Below, piece by piece: positions 36,742 through 47,094 of a stretch of DNA of 64,000 bases; the first letter of the stretch is position 1; each line of letters starts with the position of its first letter. Origin of the DNA: Pontixanthobacter rizhaonensis. Lineage in GTDB: Bacteria; Pseudomonadota; Alphaproteobacteria; Sphingomonadales; Sphingomonadaceae. The notes below the pieces were generated by a model. That model was not told the DNA's origin, did not search any database, and was given only the letters and a program-made list of their open reading frames with translations. The position numbers and the translations under genes are program-made. The stretch covers positions 434,001-498,000 of the forward strand of contig NZ_JABCRE010000003.1 in assembly GCF_012972675.1 (NCBI RefSeq), read 5' to 3'.

Positions 36742-38526
36742 ATGATCACATCTAAGACCAAACGGTTCGCCGCCCTTATTCTCGCGACTTGCACAATGTC
36801 AGCCTGTGCTGCCAATCCAGACGTCAACAGCGCGTCGCCATCTGCTGCAATGGTTGCGCCGGTCGAAGTGAAGATCATCGGTCTCAACGATTTTCATGGC
36901 AATATTGAACCAATCCGCCGACCTATACGGTTCACTGATAATGATGGTGAACAGCAACAGGTCTATGCTGCCGGCGCGGCTTATTTGACCACCGCGGTGG
37001 AAACCTACCGTGCCAAGACAGAGCACAGCCTGACCATTGCAGCCGGAGACTTGATTGGCGGCAGCCCGCTGGCCTCATCGATTTTTCTCGATGAGCCTTC
37101 AATTGGCGCAATGAATCGTCTCGGCCTTGATTTCAATGCAGTGGGCAATCACGAATTTGATCGCGGATGGAAAGAGCTACGCCGCATCCAAGAAGGCGGC
37201 TGCGAGAAGCACACGCTGCGCACGCCCTGCGCAGTGGAAGATCCCTATCCCGGGGCCGAGTTCAAATTTCTCGCCGCCAACGTCATCATGCCCGATGGCG
37301 ACACTTTGTTCCCGGGCCACGGCATGAAGACTTTTGGAACAGGAGACAGCGCCGTAACCGTCGGGATCATCGGCTTAACCCTGAAAGAAACACCCACTCT
37401 TGTGACCCCCAGCGGAGTCGCCGGTCTCGATTTCATTGATGAGGCAAAGGCGATCAACGATCTGATCCCTGTACTTGAAGCGGACGGCGCAGATGCGATT
37501 GTTGTCACCATCCACCAAGGTCTGACCACCCGCGTGGGGTACAACGATAAGAGCTGCGGCGGCGTCGACGGTCCGTTGCTTGATATCCTAGCTAAGCTGG
37601 ATCCCAAAGTGGATGTCGTGATCTCTGGCCATACCCACAGATCCTATGTCTGCGACTATTCCGCCATTGATCCCGCGCGGGACTTTCTTGTGACCAGTGC
37701 AGGCTATGGCGGGTCTATGCTAACCGATATCACCATGATGATTGATCCCGTTTCCGGAGAAGTCACGGCAAAATTGGCGGACAATGTAATCATTCAAAGC
37801 GTAGGCACCGACCGCGATGGCAATGCCGCAATACCCAATCCGGATTTCGTGCAATTCGTGCCCGATCCAGAAGTTGCTGCCTATGTGGAACTATACGTAA
37901 ACGCATCCCGGGAAGCGGCTACGCGTCCGGTTGGCAAAATCAGCGGAGAGGCGCGTGATCCGGGACCGCCAACTGAAGAAACCGCGCTGGGTAATCTTAT
38001 TGCCGATGCGCAATTATTCGCCACGCGGGAGGCCGGTGCACAGATCGCGTTTATGAACAATTCAGGCATCCGCACCAGCCTGATACCACAGACCGACGGC
38101 ACCATCAGTTACGGCGATATTTACACAGTTCAACCGTTCGGAAATACGCTGATCACCAAGAGCTTTACGGGCGCGCAATTGCTCGCGCTGCTGGAGCAGC
38201 AGTTTGATGACGAAGGCTTTGTTCAGACATTTTCACCCTCGAAAGGCTTTGCCATGGTGTGGGATAATAACCGCGCCATTGGGGATCGGGTCGTATCGGC
38301 TACGCTGGACGGGGAAGCAATTGATCCGGCAGCGACCTACCGTGTGACGATGAACAGCTTTCTGGCCGCTGGCGGCGACAGTTTCACAGTGTTCAAAGAT
38401 GGTACCGATGTGGTCACCGGTCCGACCGATCTTGATGGGATGGAAGCCTATCTGAATACAGCCGACGTCATCCAACTACCCGAACTGGGCAGGGTGAAGA
38501 CCATTCAAGCTGTCTTGCCGGATTAG
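36742..38526 (+). CDS. Bifunctional metallophosphatase/5'-nucleotidase
   Basis: 594 aa. The N-terminal signal ends in a lipobox-like ATCTMSAC, so the protein is probably periplasmic and lipid-anchored. Calcineurin-like motifs in order: GLNDFHGNIEP, AAGDLIGGSP, AVGNHEFDRG, VTIHQG and VISGHTHRSY, binding two metals. The C-terminal 5'-nucleotidase domain has IAFMNNSGIRTSL and YGDIYTVQPFGNTL. It hydrolyses nucleotides (UDP-sugar/5'-AMP type) outside the cytoplasm to recover phosphate and nucleosides. Its stop overlaps that of the convergent TetR gene by 4 nt. Confidence 0.93.
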   Translation: MITSKTKRFAALILATCTMSACAANPDVNSASPSAAMVAPVEVKIIGLNDFHGNIEPIRRPIRFTDNDGEQQQVYAAGAAYLTTAVETYRAKTEHSLTIAAGDLIGGSPLASSIFLDEPSIGAMNRLGLDFNAVGNHEFDRGWKELRRIQEGGCEKHTLRTPCAVEDPYPGAEFKFLAANVIMPDGDTLFPGHGMKTFGTGDSAVTVGIIGLTLKETPTLVTPSGVAGLDFIDEAKAINDLIPVLEADGADAIVVTIHQGLTTRVGYNDKSCGGVDGPLLDILAKLDPKVDVVISGHTHRSYVCDYSAIDPARDFLVTSAGYGGSMLTDITMMIDPVSGEVTAKLADNVIIQSVGTDRDGNAAIPNPDFVQFVPDPEVAAYVELYVNASREAATRPVGKISGEARDPGPPTEETALGNLIADAQLFATREAGAQIAFMNNSGIRTSLIPQTDGTISYGDIYTVQPFGNTLITKSFTGAQLLALLEQQFDDEGFVQTFSPSKGFAMVWDNNRAIGDRVVSATLDGEAIDPAATYRVTMNSFLAAGGDSFTVFKDGTDVVTGPTDLDGMEAYLNTADVIQLPELGRVKTIQAVLPD

Positions 38527-39212
38527 GCGACGCGCAAACCGGTTACGCCCTGTGCCTGCCCCTGATCTGACGACAGACCAGCAAGGATCGTATCAATGAT
38601 CCGGCCAAGTTTGGCCTCGCTCAATCGGTGATCCAGATACAGTAGAATATCGGTCTGGATATAGCAGTGTAGCATCTGGTTGATCAGGCTAAGTGCATCA
38701 GCAATCGACACGCCCGATAGATACCCATCCGCCTGTGCCTGTGCGATCAGCTCGCTCAGATAATGATCCCCCAAATCGACATAGCTCTCGATCTGCTTGA
38801 AATTATCGCGACCCAATTCACAATATAGCTGAAATGTCGCCGGGTCCGCATGATATCGCTTGCGCATATGCAGAAAACGGCGAGCAAAAAATTCATACAG
38901 CTTCCGGTTCACTGGCATATCAGCAGCGACAACCTCTTCCATGATTGCCACATGCGGCGCGAACCATTCGGCGACAATTGCATCAAACAGGTCGTTTTCT
39001 TCAGGGAAAAGTGCGTCGATGCGGGCGCGGGGTGTGCGCGCTTCTGTTGCCAGCACCGCGCGAGTCACCGCTTCACCGCGCCTTTGGACAGCGTCCATCG
39101 CAAGACCAACATATCGGCTGCGTTCGTTTTGAAGATCCGTTTCAGTCACTGGGCTGCCCTCAATTCTGCTATGCTGGATATGTAGGTATGCCCCCGCGCC
39201 GCTTAAAGTCAT
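38523..39212 (-). CDS. TetR-family transcriptional regulator
   Basis: 229 aa from an ATG at 39212 that has GGAG 8 nt upstream; GTG at 39149 is an alternative that would give the core only. The N-terminal ~50 residues of the core (SRYVGLAMDAVQRRGEAV, then RARIDALFPEENDLFDAIVA) fit a TetR helix-turn-helix, although weaker than usual. The C-terminal part is all helical, with ISLINQMLHCYIQTDILLYL-like spacing typical of ligand domains. Targets are unknown; the acyltransferase gene lies just upstream on the same strand. The stop overlaps the convergent nucleotidase gene. Confidence 0.75.
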   Translation of the reverse strand: MTLSGAGAYLHIQHSRIEGSPVTETDLQNERSRYVGLAMDAVQRRGEAVTRAVLATEARTPRARIDALFPEENDLFDAIVAEWFAPHVAIMEEVVAADMPVNRKLYEFFARRFLHMRKRYHADPATFQLYCELGRDNFKQIESYVDLGDHYLSELIAQAQADGYLSGVSIADALSLINQMLHCYIQTDILLYLDHRLSEAKLGRIIDTILAGLSSDQGQAQGVTGLRVA

Positions 39213-39275
39213 ATCTTGAACTCCAGCGCGTTTCATCGACGAACAGCACCTGGCTATCCATGGGATGAAGGCCCC

Positions 39276-39902
39276 TTAATCCTGTGCCTCAGCCAACAGT
39301 TTTTGAGCCTGCGCTTTGAGCACGTGATAGCGCGGGTAATCCGGCAATTTCGACAACATAAAATCGGCGATCCGGTTGAGGTCAGCGGCGTAATCTCCGG
39401 TTGGCATCATCGGCGGGCTGAAGCCTAGAATATTCCGCTCGTTACACACCCAGGCCGCCACAATCGGCACATTGGCCGCGCGTGCGATATTATAGAAACC
39501 TGATTTCCACGTGCCGTCGGTAGTGCGCGATCCCTCCGCGGCGATGACCAAGGCCAACTCGTCGCGCTTCGCGTATTCTGCTGCGACTTGTTCGACCACA
39601 TTGGCGCGTTTCGTCCGATCAATCGGGATGCCGCCCATATCGAACATGAAATTGCGCATGACCCCTTTAAACAAAGTATGCTTGCCCATGAAGTTCGGTT
39701 TCACACCTTCTTTCTCGGTCGCCCCGGCAAAGAAAACAAAGTCCCAATTGGAGGAATGCGGAGCGCCCGCTATCACATATTTCGAGATACCTTTGGGCAA
39801 GCCACCTTCAATTTGCCACCCCTTCAAATCATAGAGCCAGATGATAATCCGCCGCACAATGCGCGATAGCAGCGATGGTGTGCGGGTGGTCTCTTGTGTC
39901 AT
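39276..39902 (-). CDS. Lysophospholipid (1-acylglycerol-3-phosphate-type) acyltransferase
   Basis: 208 aa. APHSSNWDF is the HX4D active-site motif, GGIPIDRTKR and AAEGSRTTDG are blocks II and III of the PlsC superfamily. A hydrophobic start near residue 14 (SRIVRRIIIWLYDL) suggests membrane contact. It transfers an acyl group to a lyso-lipid; the sub-family resembles small single-domain members often annotated as acyltransferases of glycerophospholipid or acylated metabolites. It is separated by 63 nt from the TetR gene it precedes in transcription. Confidence 0.85.
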   Translation of the reverse strand: MTQETTRTPSLLSRIVRRIIIWLYDLKGWQIEGGLPKGISKYVIAGAPHSSNWDFVFFAGATEKEGVKPNFMGKHTLFKGVMRNFMFDMGGIPIDRTKRANVVEQVAAEYAKRDELALVIAAEGSRTTDGTWKSGFYNIARAANVPIVAAWVCNERNILGFSPPMMPTGDYAADLNRIADFMLSKLPDYPRYHVLKAQAQKLLAEAQD

Positions 39903-39972
39903 GTTCTCTCCCAGTAGCAGCCTAATTAGCAGCTACGTTTGGGAAAGCGAGAGGGTTTCAATTAATCCTCAT

Positions 39973-40003
39973 AATCCCCCCCCAAGCGAACTCGGGGAGG
40001 ATT
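39973..40003 (-). terminator. Candidate terminator after the mccB-like gene
   Basis: In the transcript sense AATCCTCCCC is followed by GAGTTCGCTT and a G-rich arm ending in ATT, able to pair with one bulge (plus strand AATCCCCCC 39973-39981 and GGGGAGGATT 39994-40003). It begins 2 nt after the gene's stop. The U tract is weak. Confidence 0.4.
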
Positions 40004-40005
40004 GA

Positions 40006-41610
40006 TCACATCCTGAACACACCAAAGCGTGGACGATCTGCGAACGGTGCTTCCAGAGTCGCGGCAAAGGCGAGGCCCAGCACATCCCTCGTCTGCGCAG
40101 GATCAATCACGCCGTCATCCCATAGACGCGCGGTGGCGTAATAGGGATTGCCTTCGTCTTCGTATTTCTGGCGGATCGGGGCTTTGAAAGCCTCCGCCTC
40201 TTCCTCACTCCAGCTATCCGCATCGCGGTGGACGGTCGCCAGTACGCTTGCGGCCTGCTCGCCGCCCATCACGCTGATCCGCGCATTGGGCCAAGTGAAC
40301 AGGAAGCGCGGTGAGTATGCACGGCCCGCCATACCGTAATTGCCCGCGCCAAAGCTGCCGCCGATCACTACGGTGATTTTGGGCACTTGCGCCGTGGCAA
40401 CCGCCGTCACCAGTTTGGCCCCATGCTTAGCAATACCCTCCGCCTCATATTTCCCCCCGACCATAAAGCCGGAGATATTTTGCAGGAATAGCAGAGGAAT
40501 ACCGCGCTGCGCCGCCAGTTCGATAAAGTGTGCGCCTTTTTGCGCGCTTTCGGAAAACAGCACGCCATTATTGGCGAGGATCGCCACCGGCATCCCCCAA
40601 ATATGGGCGAAACCGCACACCAGAGTGCTACCATAATGCGCTTTGAATTCGTGAAATTCGGACCCGTCAACGATCCGCGCGATCACTTCCTTCACATCAT
40701 AAGGCGCGCGGACATCGTCAGGGATAATGGAATAGAGTTCTTCTGCATCGAAATTCGGCGGGCGTGGGTCCTTGCGATCAACTTTCGCGCCTTCATTGTG
40801 GCCCAGGTGGCTGACAATATCGCGCACGATGGTTAGCGCGTGTTCGTCATTTTCGGCCAGATGATCAACCACGCCCGATTTCTTCGCGTGCAGATCGCCG
40901 CCGCCAAGGTCTTCAGCGCTAATTTCTTCGCCTGTTGCGGCTTTTACCAAAGGCGGACCGGCGAGGAAGATCGTGCCTTGCTCGCGGACGATCACCGTCT
41001 CGTCTGACATGGCAGGAACATAGGCCCCGCCCGCGGTGCAGCTGCCCATGACGCAGGCAATCTGCGCAATACCGCGCGCCGACATATTGGCTTGGTTGAA
41101 GAAGATACGGCCAAAGTGGTCGCGGTCGGGGAACACTTCGGCTTGGTGCGGCAAATTCGCGCCGCCGCTATCGACCAGATAGACGCAGGGAAGGTTGTTC
41201 TCCGCCGCGATTTCTTGCGCGCGCAGATGCTTCTTCACTGTCATCGGATAATAGGTGCCGCCCTTCACGGTGGCATCATTGCACACAATCATCGCCTGCC
41301 GTCCCGACACGCGGCCAATCCCGGCAATCATCCCGGCAGCGGCAATATCATCTTTGCCATACATGCCATTGGCCGCGAGCTGGCCGATCTCTAAGAATGG
41401 CGATCCGGGATCAAGCAAGCGTTCGACGCGGTCACGCGGCAGCAGCTTGCCCCGCGAAACTTGCCGCTCGCGGCTGCCTTCGCTGCCGCCCAGCGCAGCC
41501 TGCGCAACCTTGGCTCGCAATTCGTCATTGAGCGCCCGATTATGCGCCGCATTGGCTTTAGCCTCAGGGCTTTCGAGATCGAGCTTTGAGGTGAGGGTCG
41601 GTGCGGTCAT
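40006..41610 (-). CDS. mccB: Acyl-CoA carboxylase beta subunit (methylcrotonyl-CoA type)
   Basis: 534 aa, made of two carboxyltransferase domains. [22 protein letters not shown] and [18 protein letters not shown] at the start, [15 protein letters not shown] and [16 protein letters not shown] in the middle, and [19 protein letters not shown] with [15 protein letters not shown] near residue 430 identify the family. The neighbours ivd and the coupled DUF1330 gene suggest the methylcrotonyl-CoA carboxylase step of leucine breakdown; the symbol rests on that context. The biotin subunit mccA is not in the window. The ATG directly abuts the DUF1330 stop. Confidence 0.9.
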   Translation of the reverse strand: MTAPTLTSKLDLESPEAKANAAHNRALNDELRAKVAQAALGGSEGSRERQVSRGKLLPRDRVERLLDPGSPFLEIGQLAANGMYGKDDIAAAGMIAGIGRVSGRQAMIVCNDATVKGGTYYPMTVKKHLRAQEIAAENNLPCVYLVDSGGANLPHQAEVFPDRDHFGRIFFNQANMSARGIAQIACVMGSCTAGGAYVPAMSDETVIVREQGTIFLAGPPLVKAATGEEISAEDLGGGDLHAKKSGVVDHLAENDEHALTIVRDIVSHLGHNEGAKVDRKDPRPPNFDAEELYSIIPDDVRAPYDVKEVIARIVDGSEFHEFKAHYGSTLVCGFAHIWGMPVAILANNGVLFSESAQKGAHFIELAAQRGIPLLFLQNISGFMVGGKYEAEGIAKHGAKLVTAVATAQVPKITVVIGGSFGAGNYGMAGRAYSPRFLFTWPNARISVMGGEQAASVLATVHRDADSWSEEEAEAFKAPIRQKYEDEGNPYYATARLWDDGVIDPAQTRDVLGLAFAATLEAPFADRPRFGVFRM

Positions 41611-41907
41611 CTATTCGTCTTCCATCCCTTTGACGATAATCGCCTCAGCAGTGCTACCGGCATCACGGTGCTTGCCGATCGCCTGATATTCTGGCGAGGT
41701 TAGCCACGCGAACAGTTTGGGCTTGTCCGGAAACTCAATCAATACCGACCGCGTCGCACTCCACTCTCCAGCAACCACTTGAGGTTCCTCATCAACGCTG
41801 AGCAATTTGCCTTCGAACTTTTCAAAAATACCGAAGAACTGCTCTTCATATTTGTCATATTCCGTCCGGTCATGAATGGTCATGCGGGAGATCATATAGA
41901 CCGGCAT
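41611..41907 (-). CDS. DUF1330 protein
   Basis: 98 aa. [20 protein letters not shown] and VLIEFPDKPKLFAWLTSPEYQ are family landmarks of DUF1330, a small ferredoxin-like fold. The role is unknown. The ATG overlaps the ivd stop (TGATG), and the stop is adjacent to the mccB ATG, so it is tightly embedded in the leucine-degradation operon. Such placement suggests an accessory role there, which is inference. Confidence 0.88.
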   Translation of the reverse strand: MPVYMISRMTIHDRTEYDKYEEQFFGIFEKFEGKLLSVDEEPQVVAGEWSATRSVLIEFPDKPKLFAWLTSPEYQAIGKHRDAGSTAEAIIVKGMEDE

Positions 41908-43073
41908 CAACCCGCCGCCCCGATCAATTCGCGGCCGATCAGCATCCGGCGGATCTCATTCGTTCCTGCGCCGATATCGAGCAGTTTCGCATCGCGCAGA
42001 TACCGCTCTACTGGCCAGTCTTTGGTGTAGCCAGCGCCGCCTAATGCTTGCACAGCCTCGGCTGCCACGCGGAAGGCATTTTCGCTCGATAGCAGGATAA
42101 CGCCCGCCGCATCGAAGCGCGTCGTCTGGCCCGCATCGCACGCTTTGGCCACCGCGTAGGTATAGGCGCGTGCCGATTGCAGCGCGACATACATATCGGC
42201 CACTTTCGCCTGCATCAGCTGGAACGATCCGATCGGTTTGCCGAACTGCTTACGCTCGCGCAGATACGGAATAACCGTATCAAGACACGCCTGCATAATG
42301 CCAAGCTGAATACCCGACAGCACAACGCGCTCATAATCCAGCCCGCTCATCAGCACGCCGACACCGCCATGAACCGGGCCCATCACGTTTTCTTCGGGCA
42401 CTTCGCAATCATCAAACACCAGCTCTGCCGTAGGCGAGCCGCGCATCCCCATCTTGTCGATTTTCTGCCCGATGCTGAAACCGGGCATGTCTTTCTCGAT
42501 CAGGAAGGATGTGATGCCGCGCGATCCAGCCTCTGGTGCGGTTTTGGCATAGACCACCAGCGTATCGGCATAGGCCGCATTGGTGATCCAGAACTTGGTT
42601 CCGTTGAGAACGTATCCGCCCTGCACCGCGTCAGCCTTTAATTTCATCGACACGACATCGGACCCCGCGCTGGCTTCGCTCATCGCCAGAGAGCCGACAT
42701 GCTCGCCGCTGATCAGCTTGGGCAGATATTTCGCCTTTTGCTCAGAGTTACCCCAAGCCTTGATCTGGTTGACGCACAAATTAGAATGCGCGCCGTAGGA
42801 CAGCCCGACCGAGGCGCTCGCGCGGCTGACTTCCTCTACGGCGATAACGTGCTCAAGATAACCAAGCCCAAGCCCGCCATCTTCCTCCGGCACAGTCAAA
42901 CCATGTAGGCCCAGCTCTCCCATTGGCTGCCAAAGTTCACGCGGGAACCAATCTTCGCGATCTGCCTTTTCTGCCAGCGGGGCAATCTGCTCATCCGCAA
43001 AACGAGCTGTGGTCTCGCGGATCATTTCGGCAGTTTCACCCAGCTGGAAATCGAAATCGGGGGTCGCGCGCAT
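41907..43073 (-). CDS. ivd: Isovaleryl-CoA dehydrogenase
   Basis: 388 aa FAD flavoprotein that converts isovaleryl-CoA to 3-methylcrotonyl-CoA in leucine catabolism. [18 protein letters not shown] and [20 protein letters not shown] are acyl-CoA dehydrogenase blocks. The catalytic Glu is placed in DYERVVLSG, and the position used by other acyl-CoA dehydrogenases reads IGAGTNEIR without Glu; this swap is characteristic of isovaleryl-CoA dehydrogenase. It heads an operon with the DUF1330 gene and mccB. Start ATG 43073. Confidence 0.94.
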   Translation of the reverse strand: MRATPDFDFQLGETAEMIRETTARFADEQIAPLAEKADREDWFPRELWQPMGELGLHGLTVPEEDGGLGLGYLEHVIAVEEVSRASASVGLSYGAHSNLCVNQIKAWGNSEQKAKYLPKLISGEHVGSLAMSEASAGSDVVSMKLKADAVQGGYVLNGTKFWITNAAYADTLVVYAKTAPEAGSRGITSFLIEKDMPGFSIGQKIDKMGMRGSPTAELVFDDCEVPEENVMGPVHGGVGVLMSGLDYERVVLSGIQLGIMQACLDTVIPYLRERKQFGKPIGSFQLMQAKVADMYVALQSARAYTYAVAKACDAGQTTRFDAAGVILLSSENAFRVAAEAVQALGGAGYTKDWPVERYLRDAKLLDIGAGTNEIRRMLIGRELIGAAG

Positions 43074-43195
43074 AGTTACTCCTGAAACTTGTTTATCGGC
43101 GCATAGCCGAGCCGCGCAAACGCCGCAAATATAGCAGGCGCCAATTACACTCTGCCGGATTATATATATCGGCGCCGACCCAGCTAAACCATTTG

Positions 43196-44746
43196 ATGGA
43201 CTGCACCTTTCCCCCTAAAGAGCCCCTGAACGCAATGCCTATCGAACAATTTGAACCCTGGCCTGATGCCGCCCCGCCCGCCCCGGACATGACCGTTGAA
43301 GCGAGGCGCAATGAAGTTTTGCTGGCCTATGATCTGGATCAGCTGGACGATGATCCTGAACTTTCCGCGATTTCAGCCTTTGCCGCACAATTGTGCAATG
43401 TACCCACTGCGATGGTCAGTCTTGTCGAAGAGGAGCGGCAGCGGTTTTTGACCAGGATCGGCATTGAAGAAACTGAAACCAAGCGCAGCACCAGCTTTTG
43501 CGCGCATGCCATGCTTGGCCATGATGTGATGCAAGTTACCGACGCCACCCAGGATGATCGCTTCGCCCATTATGCAGTCGTTACTGGGAAGCAGCATGTC
43601 CGGTTCTATGCCGGTCAGCCATTGATCAGCCATGATGGCGCGCCACTGGGCGCTCTGTGTGTGATCGACCAGACACCGCGTCCCGAAGGACTGACCGAGC
43701 TACAGATCAACGGACTTAAGGTGCTTGGTCAGGCGGTTATGCGCCGGCTACGGCACCGGCGGGAAATTTTGGCAGCCCATGCTGAATTTGAACTGGGCCG
43801 AAAACGTCTGCAGACTCTGGCTGACAGTATTCCCGATATGGCCTGGTCGGCTAAGGCAGATGGCACATTCGATTATTTCAATCGGCCCTGGTTTGAATTT
43901 ACTGGTTTTGATGACAGCGTCATGATCAGCCAAGAATTTGAAAGCGTGTTTCATCCCGATGACCGCGCCGAGTGGTCCGCCGCATGGGATGCTGCACGGA
44001 CTGAAGGGGTGACTTACGAAGCCGAGTTCCGGATGCTGCGACAAGACGGCGAATATCGCTGGATGCTGGCGCGCGGGCTTCCGGTTGACGGGCCAGATCG
44101 ACGCCCGGCGCAGTGGTTTGGCACTCTGACCGATATTCACGACGCGCGGGTGCGCACAGAAGAGCAAGATCTGCTCACACGTGAATTGTCGCACCGGATC
44201 AAAAATATCTTCGCGGTAGTGGGCGGGCTGGTTGCGCTGAAAAGCCGCGATTATCCCGAAGCGGGTCCGTTTACTCAAGATATTACGAAAACGCTCCAAG
44301 CGCTTAACCGCGCGCACACTTATGTCACCGACCAACAGACAGCGGCAAATGAGACGTTGCAGGGCTTAATCGGGAAACTGATGGCCCCCTATGCCAACTT
44401 GCCTGGCACACAGCTTTCGATCACCGGTGATGATGCACCGGTAAGCGGGCGGTCCGCCACACCTTTGGCGCTGGTATTCCACGAACTGGCCACCAATTGC
44501 GCGAAATATGGGTCATTTTCGGTCGTTGATGGAGCGGTTGATATCACAGCGAAAGTCTCTGCCACTCACGTTACTATTATCTGGCAGGAACGCGGCGGCC
44601 CACCCCCGCCAGAAGAACGGGGAACCGGCTTCGGGTCACGCTTGGTTGAAAAAAGCGTAAATGGGCAATTGGCCGGCACGTTGGACCGGAACTTTGCCGC
44701 TACCGGCCTGATCGCCACTCTCTCGGTACCGCTGGCCTCGTTGTAG
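43196..44746 (+). CDS. GAF-PAS HWE-type sensor histidine kinase
   Basis: 516 aa from the ATG at 43196 (43235 is equally possible; neither has a strong ribosome binding site). It is soluble. A GAF domain spans about 45-175 ([24 protein letters not shown]) and a PAS domain about 200-320 ([29 protein letters not shown]). The kinase has the H-box [18 protein letters not shown], the N-box [14 protein letters not shown] with the extra His, and WQERGG, the W-x-E that names HWE kinases, and [14 protein letters not shown]. No heme or bilin Cys is obvious. No response regulator is adjacent; these kinases in sphingomonads often feed the general stress response, but that is only a possibility here. Confidence 0.88.
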   Translation: MDCTFPPKEPLNAMPIEQFEPWPDAAPPAPDMTVEARRNEVLLAYDLDQLDDDPELSAISAFAAQLCNVPTAMVSLVEEERQRFLTRIGIEETETKRSTSFCAHAMLGHDVMQVTDATQDDRFAHYAVVTGKQHVRFYAGQPLISHDGAPLGALCVIDQTPRPEGLTELQINGLKVLGQAVMRRLRHRREILAAHAEFELGRKRLQTLADSIPDMAWSAKADGTFDYFNRPWFEFTGFDDSVMISQEFESVFHPDDRAEWSAAWDAARTEGVTYEAEFRMLRQDGEYRWMLARGLPVDGPDRRPAQWFGTLTDIHDARVRTEEQDLLTRELSHRIKNIFAVVGGLVALKSRDYPEAGPFTQDITKTLQALNRAHTYVTDQQTAANETLQGLIGKLMAPYANLPGTQLSITGDDAPVSGRSATPLALVFHELATNCAKYGSFSVVDGAVDITAKVSATHVTIIWQERGGPPPPEERGTGFGSRLVEKSVNGQLAGTLDRNFAATGLIATLSVPLASL

Positions 44747-44797
44747 AAGCGCTTGTTAGAGGTTTGACGCAGACCGTGGGTGCCCTAGGGTACCACG

Positions 44798-45562
44798 GTG
44801 ACGCACGCTGTACCCGCCATTTCTTTTCGCGAAACGACCAAGTGTTTCGGCCAAGTGACAGCTGTAGGCAATGTCTCCCTCGACATAGAGGATGGCAGCT
44901 TTGTCGCATTGGTTGGCGCATCCGGGTCGGGCAAATCAACTTTGATGAAGATGATCAATCGCTTGGTAGAGCCCGATAGCGGCTGCGTATTGATCGATGG
45001 ACAGGACGTTCGCACGGTTTTTGCCCCGGAACTGCGCCGTACCATGGGTTATGTCTTCCAAGGCATTGGATTATTCCCGCATCTGACCGTGGCTGAAAAT
45101 ATAGCGATCGGGCCGCGCCTATCAGGGACACGCCTGCCAGTAGAACGCATCGCCGATCTACTGGACGGGGTGGAACTGGATAAAAGCTATGCCGCAAGGA
45201 TGCCGCATGAATTGTCCGGCGGTCAACGGCAGCGGATTGGCGTGGCGCGGGCCTTGGCAGCTGATCCCAAATTGCTGCTGATGGATGAACCGTTTGGTGC
45301 CCTTGATCCGGTCACGCGCGACGCATTAGGAAAACGGGTACGTGCACTGCATGACCGACTAGCGCTAACAACAGTTATGGTCACGCATGATATGGCCGAA
45401 GCACTGCTGTTGGCAGATCGTGTTTTGGTGATGGAAGCAGGCACCATAGTTACCGACTGCACCCCGCGGGAATTGCTATCGGGCAAAGGCTGCACGACCG
45501 CTCAGGAATTGGTTGCAGTTCCGCGCGATCAGGCCAAAGCGTTGGCGGATCTGGCCTCATGA
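44798..45562 (+). CDS. ABC transporter ATP-binding protein, osmoprotectant type (OpuCA-like)
   Basis: 254 aa. Walker A GASGSGKST, signature LSGGQRQRIGVARA, Walker B LLMDEPFGALDP and H-loop VTHDMAEALLLAD. The order and the MKMINRLVEPDSG segment resemble glycine-betaine/choline OpuCA/ProV ATPases; the C-terminal CBS domains of OpuCA are absent. The GTG at 44798 has AGGG 7 nt upstream. The gene ends by overlapping the permease gene (ATGA at 45559), so they are co-translated. Confidence 0.9.
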   Translation: MTHAVPAISFRETTKCFGQVTAVGNVSLDIEDGSFVALVGASGSGKSTLMKMINRLVEPDSGCVLIDGQDVRTVFAPELRRTMGYVFQGIGLFPHLTVAENIAIGPRLSGTRLPVERIADLLDGVELDKSYAARMPHELSGGQRQRIGVARALAADPKLLLMDEPFGALDPVTRDALGKRVRALHDRLALTTVMVTHDMAEALLLADRVLVMEAGTIVTDCTPRELLSGKGCTTAQELVAVPRDQAKALADLAS

Positions 45563-47094
45563 GCGATATCATGATTGCCCTATTCGGCTTGGGGGACAAG
45601 CTCGCTTCGCATGTGTTGCTGGCCGCAGCCGCGTTGGCCCTGGGCATTTCTGTTGCTCTGCCGCTGGCAGTCTGGGCCAGCCGTTCCCCGCCTGTGGCGA
45701 AAATCGTGCTGGGATTTGCCAGCTTGGTGCAAACGATCCCCGCGCTTGCATTGCTGGCTTTGTTCTTTCCAATCTTGCTGAGCCTGAGAGTCGTTTTTGG
45801 TGAAGGCTTGCCAACATTGGGCTTCTTACCAGCGCTGCTTGCCCTCGCATTATATGCTTTATTGCCAATTCTGCGTAACTCGGTGACCGCCCGCGAACAT
45901 ATGGCTGCTGGCGTGCTCGAAGCAGCAGACGGCGTGGGCATGACTGGCTGGCAGAAGCTCCGTCTGGTGGAGGCACCCTTGGCAGCGCCGTATATTATGG
46001 CTGGCATCCGGACTGCCGCTGTCTGGACGATTGGTGCTGCAACACTGTCTACGACAATCGGGCAACCCAGTTTGGGGGATGCAATTTTTGCGGGCCTGCA
46101 AACGCAAAACTGGGCGCTGGTTTTGGCCGGGTGTATCGCGTCCGCGGGGTTAGCGATTATCGCAGATACGCTGCTTGGCGCGGTGGAACGCGGTTTCGCA
46201 GAGCGGAAGAAATGGCTGATCTGGGGCGGTGCAGCGATTGCTGCCCTAGGAGTTATCACTGCGGCATGGTCGCTCCGCGACAGCAGCGATGAAGATCCAA
46301 TTGTCATTGGTGCTAAGAGCTTCTCAGAACAATACATTCTAGCCCAGTTGGTCGGCAAACAGTTGGAGGATGCCGGTTACGCTGTAGAGTACCGCGACGG
46401 ATTGGGGTCTGCTGTTGTCCACAATGCTTTGACCAGTAGCGAGATTGATATCTCTTTTGATTATACCGGGACGCTATGGACCAACCAGCTAAAGCGAAAC
46501 GATAATCCGGGCCGCGAGGTCATTTATGATACGTTGGTGGAGTGGGAACGGGAAACTACTGGAACATTGGTTCTGGGAAAGCTGGGTTTTGAAAATGCCT
46601 ACGCGCTAGCGATGCGGCAGGATCGGGCCGAAGAATTGGGCATCACCACCATTGCCGATCTGGCGCGCCGATCATCACAGCTAACCGTGGGCGGTGATGT
46701 CGAATTTTTCGACCGCCCGGAATGGATTGCGGTGCGCGATGCCTACGGACTAAACTTTGAACGGCAACGCAATTTCACCACGACTTTTATGTATGATGCG
46801 CTGACCGGCGGGGAAGCAGATGTTATTTCCGCCTACACGTCTGACGGACGAATTGTGGCTGACAAGCTGATGATTATCGAGGATACGAAGGGGGCCTTCC
46901 CGTCTTATGATGCCTTGCTGATGGTATCACCTGAAGCGGCACAGGATCAGAAATTGATCGATACACTTTCACCGTTAATCGGCGCGATCTCGGTCGATCA
47001 AATGCGTGAAGCCAATCTGGCAGTCGACCGGCTGGATGATAAACAATCGCCCCGTGATGCAGCAGCAGCCCTGGCGACGGCGATTGGGCTTTAG
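45559..47094 (+). CDS. Osmoprotectant-type ABC permease fused to substrate-binding protein
   Basis: 511 aa. Residues ~1-240 are a membrane permease of the OpuCB/ProW kind (about six spans; EAADGVGMTGWQKLRLVEAP is the coupling loop, GIRTAAVWTIGAATLSTTIG follows). From about residue 248 a binding domain begins, IVIGAKSFSEQYILAQLVG, followed by EIDISFDYTGTLW and LTGGEADVISAYTSDGRI, which match glycine-betaine/choline binding proteins of the OpuCC/ProX type. Fusion of both parts removes the need for a free binding protein. It imports betaine, choline or a similar compound. Its stop overlaps that of the convergent midA gene by 4 nt. Confidence 0.9.
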   Translation: MSDIMIALFGLGDKLASHVLLAAAALALGISVALPLAVWASRSPPVAKIVLGFASLVQTIPALALLALFFPILLSLRVVFGEGLPTLGFLPALLALALYALLPILRNSVTAREHMAAGVLEAADGVGMTGWQKLRLVEAPLAAPYIMAGIRTAAVWTIGAATLSTTIGQPSLGDAIFAGLQTQNWALVLAGCIASAGLAIIADTLLGAVERGFAERKKWLIWGGAAIAALGVITAAWSLRDSSDEDPIVIGAKSFSEQYILAQLVGKQLEDAGYAVEYRDGLGSAVVHNALTSSEIDISFDYTGTLWTNQLKRNDNPGREVIYDTLVEWERETTGTLVLGKLGFENAYALAMRQDRAEELGITTIADLARRSSQLTVGGDVEFFDRPEWIAVRDAYGLNFERQRNFTTTFMYDALTGGEADVISAYTSDGRIVADKLMIIEDTKGAFPSYDALLMVSPEAAQDQKLIDTLSPLIGAISVDQMREANLAVDRLDDKQSPRDAAAALATAIGL

